This document shows positions 1-10,700 of a stretch of DNA of 11,310 nucleotides, piece after piece. Positions within the stretch are counted from its first letter, which is position 1. Each line of letters begins with the position of its first letter. The stretch is from Phoronis ovalis (Eukaryota; Phoronida; Phoronidae): assembly GCA_028565635.1 (NCBI GenBank), contig JAOXYB010054456.1, forward strand, positions 1 through 11,310. The letters are read 5' to 3'. The notes beneath the pieces were generated by a model. The model saw only the letters and a program-made list of their open reading frames with translations, had not been told where the DNA came from and searched no databases. A program made the position numbers and the translations under genes.

Positions 1-65
1 TCATTTTCTTCGCGCAATGTTTGGGAAATTTTTATAATGATTTAAATTACATGAATTTACTATAG

Positions 66-1168
66 AAGTGGATGGGAGAATCAATTGTGTCCTTATACCT
101 ATTAATTGACTTCCATAAAGCATTTGGCTTGGTTCACAGAGGAAAGATGTTCAAAATACTCAGACCCTATGGAATCCCAGAGAAAATGGTCAATGGTATC
201 AAAATCATGTATGACAACACTGATGGAAATACAGAGCCCTTTAAAATTAAAGCAGGGGTATTACAATGTGACACACTTGCCCCCTTCTTGTTTATCATCA
301 TACTGGACAACACTATGAGAAGAGCAATCAAAGGCGAAGAACGTTTAGGCTTTACACTAAAAGAACGCCAGAGCTCAAGATACCCAAAGGAAGTCATAAG
401 TGACCTTGATTTTGCAGATGATATTGATCTATGTAGTAACAACCAAAAAGATGGACAAGAACTACTAACAAATGTGGAGAGATATGGTGGAAATGTTGGT
501 GTAAAACAAAATGTGAAGAAAACCGAGTATCTGATTGTTAACATCACTGATAAGATAGAAATCAAAACGCTAAGTGGAAATTCCCTAAAGGAGGTTACTA
601 ACTACCAGTACCTAGGATCATTTGTGAGAGATAGTGCACAGAAAATAAAGAAGAAAATAGGCACGGCTTGGAGTGCCTGCAATAAAATGGATATTATCTG
701 GAAACCAAAACTAGATCGTAGGACAAAATTTGACATATTCAAGATAATAGTGGAATCCATTATCATGTACGGATCTGACACGTGGACAATAACACCAGAA
801 TTGGAAAGCAAGCTAGATGGATTTTATACCAGACTTCTGAGTAAATGCCTAAATATTCACTGGAGCCAGCACATGAGAATGCTGAACTGTATGGAAAGGA
901 AGCAAAACTGTCCTGTAAAATACGATAGAGGTGTTTCAGTTTGGCAGGTCACTCCTACAGAAATGTAAAGGAACCAGTATCCAAATTAGTCACCTGGTCA
1001 CCAAAACACGGAAAGAGAAATCGAGGCAGACAGAAACTCAGCTATACTGATATCATAGCTAGGGACAATGGGGTGCTTAGAGAAGATCTACCAAATCTGA
1101 TGAAGGACAGAATAGAATGGGCTAAACTCACCAGGATTCCGGCCTTAGCCGACTAGAGAGAGAGAATT
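66..1168 (+). pseudogene. Truncated RTE-like non-LTR retrotransposon, reverse transcriptase relic
   Basis: This is the 3' part of a LINE-like element lying antisense inside an mTOR intron. From nt 72 a 298-codon frame shows reverse transcriptase palm motifs. Motif A is LIDFHKAF (Asp13), motif B is GVLQCDTLAPF (62-72) and motif C is FADD (114-117). A C-terminal tail, WSPKHGKRNRGRQKLSYTD, lies in another frame (about nt 941-1156). This tail is typical of RTE-like elements of invertebrates. The endonuclease domain and motifs before palm motif A are missing: a TAG stop at 63-65 sits just upstream, as expected for 5' truncation. Decay: the usual Gly of motif B is Cys66 (TGT); a frame change near nt 873-878 moves the homology to the next frame; that frame then has a TAG at 926-928. 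It cannot encode an active enzyme. Clade assignment is by recall. Confidence 0.88.
1155..1167 (+). repeat. Short GA repeat at the retroelement 3' end
   Basis: A run of AG units (tagagagagagaa) directly follows the stop codon of the retroelement C-terminal frame. RTE-type elements commonly end in short simple repeats rather than poly-A, so this probably marks the 3' terminus of the insertion. No clear target-site duplication could be picked out. Confidence 0.55.
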
Positions 1169-1483
1169 AATGAGCAGCAACTTTTACGAGAAATTTAAAT
1201 CCAGGAATTAAATGCTGAATGAATTTTTCCTTTAAGTTTGAAGTGTGAAAATCTGGATATGCTGGCACAGTCCATGTTACGGTAGTTCTTCTATAGTTGA
1301 TTTAGCACTAGTATTTTGTTGACCATTATTTTTATAGTTCGCCCTGTTAGTAGATTTGCCTTATAGTCCTCTTTTATAGTAAAAAAGGTGAATAGTTGTT
1401 AATCTTTTTTGTGTCAAAACTGCTACAAGATAATGCAAACATAAAAACTATAAAGAAACATAATTTATTTATAAACTACTCAC

Positions 1484-1731
1484 ATCCCTAATGTTGGCAT
1501 CAGATGACTGAATGACACTCAAATAGGCTGGCATAACTTGTTGTATATAAGGGACACACTTGATCCCTAGACTTTTGAATATAAATGTTATAGCTTGAAC
1601 AACCATGGTATGATGCTGCGATAAGGATGGGTCTCGAATAATGCGCATTAAAGTTGTGATGGCAATGGCTGGATAAAACTCATCCAAGCTTGCACTCATG
1701 TTCACAAGCATTTTACTGGCTGAACATTCAC
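1484..1731 (-). CDS. MTOR: mTOR exon 16 of window (residues 677-759)
   Basis: The exon is 248 nt, with acceptor TATTTAG|GT and donor AGGGAT|GTGAGT. It encodes [40 protein letters not shown] and [20 protein letters not shown], and ends SDANIRD. Human has EMLVNMGNLPLDEFYPAVSM and [20 protein letters not shown] here. It falls within the DUF3385 region. The next coding exon (human FLFQQLGMLV) is not found in the remaining 1.48 kb, so it lies beyond the left edge. Confidence 0.96.
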
Positions 1732-4700
1732 CTAAATATAAAAATTTAACATGTACAACACTGGTTTGTCAATTACATATATAGAACGAAACGAATTCCT
1801 CTTGTGTAATAACCATCATTTTGTTTGTAAATTTATATTCACAAAAACTTGTTCAGTTTAACTGTAAATATCTGCATTTTAATAACTTCACAACTTTTAA
1901 GTTGAATAGCAAAATATTCAATAGCTATACATAAGATTCTGCAAATAAAAATCTATGAATCAACAAATTATAACACTAGCCAGATATTTCTAGTTAGTTA
2001 CTTTAAAAATATTTATTTAGAGTAGAATGAGGCAAACCTTGAAGAAATATAAGTTATGGGTCCCTTAGTACCACAAAATCATTGCAAAGAGCCAGGTATC
2101 TTTTAATTTATATGTTATGCTTACTTTTTTCACCAGAATCTTCATTGTGTTTTGGGTCTGACATAGATATGACAGCTCCAGTATCGCCAGAGCTATCAAT
2201 TACTCCTAGATTAACCTTATGCTTATATGGGTCAAGAGCACCAAGCAATCCAAGCACACGGATTGCCTACAAAGAAAAGCAAAAGAAAACAATAATGTGT
2301 GCCATTTTAGACATAATATTCTTTAGTGTATTGTTCCCGCAGAGTAATGAATACTAAAACACATTGTTCTTGCACAAGAATAGCTAATTCATGGGTAGCT
2401 CCTATACTTGTATTTTCTGTACAATCGCAATCAGATGATAGAGCTAAACATTATTTTATTAAGTCATGGCAGTGCATATCAGATATCCAATTTTTTTTAC
2501 CAAAGTAACTTTCTTTACCTCTCGTCTTATTGTTGGTGCTTGCTCTGTCTTCAGAAAGTTCAACAATACATCTAGCAGTGATGGGTATAACCTATATGGT
2601 TCAACAACATATCCTGTACTCTCCACAAATTGTCCAAGTGTCCAAAGAGCTATCTGTAATTCATATATATAGTTGTTATACAATTAAATATACTCTTTTA
2701 CTGCCAATATTTGACAATAGATGTTTTTAAATATTACTTCATTTATTACTTTAATATGATTTACACACTTTTACTAAGTCAGCTGCCATAGAAAAAATGT
2801 AAGCACAAGGTGTTTTAGCTTGGGAAATGTACCTAGATTTGCAGTTATGAAAAATTGAACAGTTCATAGTCACTGCCATATTCCAAATCTAAAATGACTA
2901 ACCTCTCTTTTTTGAAGAGAAGACGAATCTTGCAGCATATCTAGAATAATAGGGAGCAGCTCATCCATCCATTTCTTCATCTCAACACCACTAACCTAGT
3001 AGATAAACATATATTCAAAACGAACAGTACTTTTTTAAGTTATGGAAGGCACATAGCCAATTCAATAAAATGGCTAATTAAGTGTATGCAGATCAGTATA
3101 ACACAATGATTCTTGACAAACTATGGAAAGCAAAATCACTGTAGATAAATACCAGTTTGTATGAAAATCAATTTTGACAATTTAAATGCACTGTTTTGAA
3201 AAGGGCCCTCATAAAAACAAATAAGACATCATGGGTATACACGGTTAGAATGAATCCGTGTTAAACATTCCACTAAATAAAATAAATGATAAAGTTTATA
3301 CACCAGTGCTTTCTTGTAGTGAACAGATTCACAATACTCTACAGGAAGTTTCTTTGTACTTAACATCTAAGGGAAAGGATAACAAGAGTTATACCTGTCC
3401 AGTTAATCTAGCAGTTATAGCCAAATCTTACTTGAGCTAATTCTCCAATAGCAGCCAAGACACTTATCAGCACACCAGGATTAGGGTCTTGCTCCTTCAG
3501 CTTTGGGATCAACACCTGTTAAACAAATAATGTCAAACCTGTTGCACACAACATTCAATGAAATTTCACAAACTAGATATTTAAATCAGGGTTAAGTTCT
3601 AACATTCAAACATTTTAATGAGGAGGAATCTTTTTTAATATTAGACGTAAGATAATATATCACATTTTATGCCAAGTGAAAACTTTTATAGTTGAGATCT
3701 CCATATGAACCATTCATAATCCTAACACTCATACTATGCGTATGTTTTTTTGTACAAAATTATAACAACAGATAACATTTTTCAGACTATCAATACACAG
3801 TTGACAGTATATACATACTTTGAGTATGGGTTCCATATAAGGGCGTATTAGTCTTGGAGCATTAGATACTAGATGTCCCAGCATTCTGGCTGATTGTTCT
3901 TTGTTTCTTCCAACACCACTGTGTTCTAGTTCTGTTAATATCTGTAAAATAACCAATTAAAACTAATATTAAACTATTAGACCAGAATTTCTGTTTCTAA
4001 AAAATCTACCAATACAGTTAGCTTTTAATGTTCAGTCTATGATTTTTTAGAGACTAGTTTTGCATTTCAGCTGTAACTGGACTGCTCAATGAGAATAAAG
4101 TTTGTAATACAAATGCTTTCAGGCTGTTCAATTACAGTCACATAGGACACTGGAGGACTCTTCACAAAGATGCAAAACCAATTTAACACATCCTTTTTCT
4201 CACATCTATTTTTTTAGTGCCGCATGCTATTAAACCATTTCTATTTAGAACTGCTCTTTGACAACAATTTGTTCTGTTAAATACAGTAGCAACCACCATG
4301 AACAAAGCAAAACTATACCTGAATTAATGTTTTCCTAAGTGAAGGCATAACATAGGCTGGGTTCATACTACTTAATCTCCCAATAGTGCAAATCGCTAGT
4401 TCACGAATATCAAAGACCTCATCATTCAATGACACAAATAGTGCACTCAAACTTTCAGCTTGAGCTAGATGTGGGTCAAACCGTTCATCTAACGACGCTA
4501 GCACACAATATCGGATATCAGGATCTGAACAAAAAAAACATAACATTTTAATTTTTAATGTTTATTTATTTATTTAAAAATTAATATAACAAATAAACAT
4601 CATATCAAAGCATGATAAAGTAATATCAAATTACTTTTCAAGAGAGTGAGTTTGATACTTCATCGGGTAATTGATCATATACTGTATTTATGACATGATC

Positions 4701-7700
4701 CCCAAACCTGAGCTTATTGTTATTATTACATCATCACTGACTAAATTTTCCCAAAACAGTAAATCAATAAACGAGATACAAACTTAAAAACTACTAGCTC
4801 AGAAATGGTGACCTTATTTGAGGCAAAAGTTATGATTATGTGACTATATTTTTAGTCTGAGCTACTACTAAAGGCAAGTCACAAGAGTACTAGTATTTTA
4901 ATAAAAACAGGCCAATCAGGGTTGTTATAACTTTATAGCTATTTAGCAAGAAAGTAATACCTTCTATCACCTAGGCATAAGTAAAGTTACTGAGTTGGAT
5001 TAGTATTACTTTAAATCTTAGAATTAAATTAAATTATTGCTTGTTACCTGAATCTGTTATTCCAACAATAAGAAGCTTATTCAGAACATCTGCTACAGTA
5101 TTCAATACTGTCGTACTCATGTGACTGTGGGCATTGGCAAGATACTAAAACAATAGCAAATTTATACAAGTACTTTGAAAATAATTCAAAATACTGGAAA
5201 ATCAAGAATGGAATGACATAACATTTCATAGGAACATTTAGTTTTGATTTTTCTACACTTACAATATGTGCATAAAAATGACGTTCCTGCAGAAAATTAA
5301 TATCATCCCTGAGTGTAAGTAACAGGCGAATTTTTTCAGTAACTGTTCTTGCACAGAGATGAAACACTGGCTATAAAGCCAGCCAAATTTTCACCAGTTA
5401 ATTTAAAATAGCATTCCAGGAATCTCCATTTGACTTATTTAGTTGAAGAGAACACTGATTGTGCAGTAAAACTTCCTTTTCTACAATCTAAATCTAAAAG
5501 TTTAGACTTTATAGCAAATTAAGGATATAAGACATACTGAAAGCGATGGTGTCAATAATCTTGAACAAGTTCTCACAGCTTCCATCCTAATTTCTTTATG
5601 TTCACTTGACAAGAAATGGTCAGCACAATGGCGGACAAACTGTGTCAGGGAATGTCCTTCAAAATCAAAGCTTCCCAGAGTTCGTAGTGCCAGTGTGATA
5701 CTTGTTACATCCTGTGACTCGGTGGGGCTTACGATTGATGCTAAAAATACGGCAAAGATGGGAAATAACATTAAGGCATAATGAAGGAGCTTAAATAACC
5801 CACTTAAAAAACGAATTAATTGAGTATTTCACTATCTTGTTAAATAACAAATTGTAGCAGTTATACTATTCTTTAAGAGAACACCTCACACAGAAACCAA
5901 TATAAGGTAATTTTGGTGTTAATAATAGGTAAATTAATTAAATTTCACTGTTCTACATGTGCTCTGCAATTTGCATACCTGAAGTACTTTGCACTAATGT
6001 GGATGTTTTTGGTGCTCCTGGATGTCGGAGTGGTCTTCCAACTAGTACCATTGATAACATTTTTAATAAACCATCCTGGATATCTTTCTTTAGTTGTGGT
6101 ATCTGAGTTGCCAGCTCTCTGAGAGAAGCAGTCAATGCAGGGCTGTAAATTAAAAAAAAAAATTCAGGAAACATTTCAGTACAAAATGCACATGTTAAAA
6201 GTATAGATGCCTGCAAAAGATCACCTGATGATTTAGTACATCAGAAAAGATGTTATTTCAACATAAATTTGCATATTATGTCCACAAATAACTGCTTTAA
6301 TCTTTCCATTACCAGGTAGTTACATTTTCTAATCCTACCATAAAGCACATACCCTTTAGGAAATTGGAACTATATAAAAAATATCAAATGAAGTGAGCAA
6401 TGTGCAAAATAGAATCGTATAAAAATGCCAATAGCTCTTACCTCAATCCCACAGCTAACATTTGATCTAGAAGTTCCTTGACTTCCTTGGCAATAGCTGC
6501 ACCAACAGCCCTAGCTAACATACTGATACAAGTAAACACAGTGGAATCTATTACAAAACTTTTCTGTTTCCTGAAAAAATGTTTATGGATTGCAATCGGA
6601 TCTACTAGTAAATTTAATGTAAGGATAACAATTCCAAAACATTTCATGACAAACGAGATGATGACCAGTGGGACATACAGACACATACAGGAGGTTAATT
6701 AGATATTACATGGCTGATTTTGTGGCAATGTGAATTGTGAATTCTGAAACTGTGCAAACTAAAATATTACAACAAACAACTACTAATTAAAGGAATCCTT
6801 ACTTATCTTTGGATGGTAAAGACTGCTTGATAACTTCCATAATCTTTGGCAAGTGCTTGCTAATATCATGACCAACAGCTACAGCAAGCAGTCCAATAGC
6901 TTGAAATGCTGCTGTTTTAATTTCACGTTCACGCCGTAAACATCCCAAAAGATAAACCATGGTTTCATTCAAGTACCTGTGAAGAAAAAAATCTATTTAT
7001 TTAATGCAAAATTATTAAGGCAGAAAAATTGGCTACTTCTGAGCTTGACCAAATGAGCTATTTACGTCTGGTTTCCAGATGTTTATGCCAGGTACAATGT
7101 TACTGATGTGACAACCAAGCAATCTAGACAACTTTTTCATGGTAACAATGGAGAAAATTTAGAAAACAGATGCAAATTTTTGGACTTACAAACCATTGAT
7201 ACAGAAAGACTAAAAATAATATAAATGACATTGCATGCTCGGGCTTAAATGATACAGGTAGAGCCGAAACGAAGACTCAGAATAGTATGTTAATGTTATA
7301 CACGAAATATCCAAGTGTATGAAACAATTTGTCAGTGGTTGGTTCAGCTGTACATAGACTGAGATTGAATACATGACTACACTGTTCAAGATACTAAAAC
7401 AATAGCAAATTTATACAAGTACTTTGAAAATAATTCAAAATACTGGAAAATCAAGAATGGAATGACATAACATTTCATAGGAACATTTAGTTTTGATTTT
7501 TCTACACTTACAATATGTGCATAAAAATGACGTTCCTGCAGAAAATTAATATCATCCCTGAGTGTAAGTGTTAAGATACGGTAAGATAAGCCTGAAATGG
7601 CTGTGATTGTTGCTGCATAACACTCAGCACAGTACACTAGACTAACCTTGTCTTTAACAATCAATGACATCTTAGATTGATTATTTCACATTTCTGTAAA

Positions 7701-10700
7701 AACAGTTAAAACTCTGTAATGAAGTACAAATCAAACTTCTTGTAAAGTGACATGTCTGCTATAATCATTCACTTACCTCTGGACAAATGTGGCTGGCTGA
7801 AATGCTGATAGTCTTGGCAAAAGAACAAGTAAGGTTTGTTGAATATACATACTACGACTGCTTCGATGGTGTAATACTTGCTGACATATCTGGAATAGAA
7901 ATATCTGGTGATTTTCAGAAAATATGATAGCAAATTTTGTAATAACTACTGGAACTCCACCCAACATGTTACAGGAGGGAACTTAAAATGATGTCAACAA
8001 TAGATTCATGAGTTACCAGTAACAATAACAGCTGAATATTCGTACAACAAAATAACCACTTTACCCTTTCAAACTTATCTGACATTAAATCTTTACAAGT
8101 CCTGCTTTCAAACAACATCTGTTTCTGTGTTATAGCTCGACCAGGTAGGCCTAATGTACTGAAAAGTGAAGTCTTCTGTTGTAGCTGATGTAAACCAGGG
8201 CTGGCTGGATGTTTGGACTTAGACGGTAGTTGCTGTAATTATAATATAATATACATCGAAGAAAATCAAACAAAAACTGGCTTTGTAGGGATTTCACCGA
8301 CTTGACAAATACAGGTATATAGGATACACAAGTAAATCAATGAAACCCTAAGTATCAATTTATTGTTGTTTTACTATAATGATACTAACAGAAGTAGTAA
8401 ATTGTTGAAAAGCGTATAAGTGAGCATTTTGCCATATCAGATTGTAGAGATGGAGTTTATAATTAGTTTAATTTCCATTTTAGGTTTTAACTCCTTTAGT
8501 TTTTATATATCATACGAATTCAAGCAGAATATGGGCATTGCTATTACTCATCAAAATCTTATACATGACATAGCTTCCTCCGCAATATTTAATTTAAGCA
8601 CAGGAGCACACAGAATGGTTATTACAGCTTGCAGCAAAATGAATAATGTTACATGTTCCATCTAACAAGATAATCTAGAAAAACCAGCTTTATGTAAGCA
8701 GAAAAAATGTGCTGTTGCAGAAATTCCAAAAAGCATATTTTCTAGTCACTATGCAGTTAGGTAAAAAATGGTGTAAAAGCAGTAACAATAATGTGAACAG
8801 AAAAACTAAAAAAAAATGCATAAAATACATTCAAACATTTATAAAATATTTTGAATGTACATGTTTGGATTAATAGATATAACAAAACAATAATTAATAT
8901 ATGTAAATATCCTACAAGTTAATTTACGTTTATTTCTTAGAACATCTACATTTACATGTGTCCTTCATTACTTTTGTTAGTAAGCTGAACACATCAATAC
9001 ACAGCAAATGCACGTTAGTGAACAATCATTTCTTTTAAAAGGGTTTCAGTAGACATAGCATCACAGACTCACAATAAGCTATTATATTAAGGAACACATT
9101 TAAACAACAAACACACTACAGCTAGGCAGCCCAAAAGCTACAAGGGGAAATATTCAAAAGTTAGCTAATTTTAATTAATTCCAGAAGACATTTATAAAGC
9201 ATGTTTTAAAAACTGTATTCAGCTTCAATTTATAAGCAACGTGCATTGGGCATTCAATCTACTGAAATTCCAAAATATTCCCCTGTAGGTCAGTCTACAT
9301 ACATAAAGAGTACTAAAGACACACAGAAAGTAGTCATCCTGTGCCTATAGCTAATACAGACCCTTTTAACTGCTGCTAACGCATTGGCATAAACTGGTTT
9401 GGAGACTGGCTAAAAGAGATTTCATTAGGAAACTATTTACACATAGTTACATCATGTTAATTTATACTCAATTCAAATACACTAAAAGTCAGTGACATAC
9501 AAGGTGACATGACAATTACGACTGCAATGGTTAATGGCATTTTTGGTCATAGGCCAAATGTTTGGTTGAGAGCAAAGCAAACTGTTTCCTGCTGCTTTCA
9601 TGTCACCCTGTAGCTTGAGTTTTAACAGTAGCACATATGGCTGGATCAGTCTGTAAGTAAAATCTAGCCTAAATCTAGACCTAGTTCTTTTCATACTCTA
9701 TATGCTCAACACCTATATACTAAATGTGTCGATATGTACAAGAAAGAAATACAATAAACACACAAATTTTGAAAACAAGAACTAGAGGAAAGTCATGTTC
9801 TGCAAGTAGACATGCAAACTACATGCATGCATATATAATAATGAAGCAAATGCATTACACCAGCTATAAAAATAATTACATAGGAGCTTGACCGTTAGTA
9901 CATCTAAACACTTACACGCATGCACTATATTGTAGTCAACTGGTAGCATGAAGAACAAGTCTTGCCTTTTACAGTAGCAACAAAAATTGTATCAGACTGA
10001 GTTTATAATAACTTTCAGGAGTACTCTGTCTCCGTACATAATCCTATGTAATTATTTCTATGGGTGTAAGAGAGTGAGTGTGTTTCACCTAAGTTCAGGG
10101 AAATGATACTGGAACAAATTTTGGTAATGTAGCATTAACATTTCTTTTGCCACTAATTATCTCTCTATTTAGATTTCAAAGTGTGGATGTATAAAATAAC
10201 ACAATATACTATCCACTACACAGAACATTCCTTTATGCTAATCACCTGCAACATACCTTAAATGTTTTTTCATGCTGCTGCTGTTGCTGGGTAATATCTT
10301 CCATTTCCTGTCTAAAACGCTGAAATAGAAGGTTGCGTATTGTTTTAACATATTGTAGTTGAATGAAAATATTTTAGAAAAAGAAAATATATCCGACTGC
10401 ATGCAAGATTGTAAATTCACGCATCTTTAGCATAATTTAACCATTGCTACAGCATTTACATCTTCATTGTGTTCTACAGCCAAGCTGATTACTAAATAAA
10501 AAATTTGACTTTTTTCAGATTGGTGCAACAAATTATCGAAGCAAGAAATCCACAACAAAGAATTACTTATAAGATCCCTAGCTAAAGAATTTTCATAGAA
10601 TGTTAAATGTATTTGATACAATTTCATGAAAAATGTCTAATTTTCGTTCACTCTATTTGGGTAGTCTTTAACTATAGCACAATTTGATGTTAACCAGTTT

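Larger units (their letters stand above)
1..1483 (-). other. MTOR: mTOR intron 16, partial, holds the retroelement
   Basis: This intron begins at donor GTGAGT (1483 downward) and runs off the left edge. Outside the retroelement, 1169-1483 is AT-rich and holds no coding similarity I recognise. Positions 1-65 are likewise AT-rich and unassigned. Confidence 0.85.
6977..7776 (-). other. MTOR: mTOR intron 4, 800 bp, holds repeat copy B
   Basis: This is a phase-2 GT-AG intron between exons 4 and 5, the second largest complete intron here. Copy B of the 183-bp repeat lies at 7387-7569. The rest (6977-7386 and 7570-7776) has no recognisable gene. Confidence 0.88.

Noticed and set aside
167-565. 132-codon minus-strand open frame opposite the retroelement
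   Set aside because: It is the antisense shadow of the reverse transcriptase frame, whose motifs A, B and C are clear on the plus strand.
2082-2730. Several plus-strand frames of 60 to 91 codons
   Set aside because: They run antisense over mTOR exons 14 and 15 and their introns. The minus-strand exons have strong family similarity and splice sites.
4551-4580. ATTT-rich tract as a regulatory AU-rich element
   Set aside because: It lies inside an intron, not in a 3' untranslated region, and is a common simple tract in AT-rich DNA.
5077-5367. 96-codon minus-strand frame across exon 9 and repeat copy A
   Set aside because: It reads exon 9 in the wrong frame and passes through the exon 9 acceptor. 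The true exon 9 frame matches mTOR.
7386-7670. 94-codon minus-strand frame across repeat copy B as a separate gene
   Set aside because: Most of it is the copied intron sequence in the same frame as at copy A, including splice signals. No protein family is recognisable.
8420-8665. 81-codon plus-strand frame in intron 2
   Set aside because: It has no recognisable domain, and its codon and residue content fits AT-rich chance. It lies inside an intron with no supporting signals.
9482-9694. 70-codon minus-strand frame as a possible extra mTOR exon in intron 2
   Set aside because: Its residues do not resemble mTOR, and exons 2 and 3 already join in phase with about the expected residue spacing.
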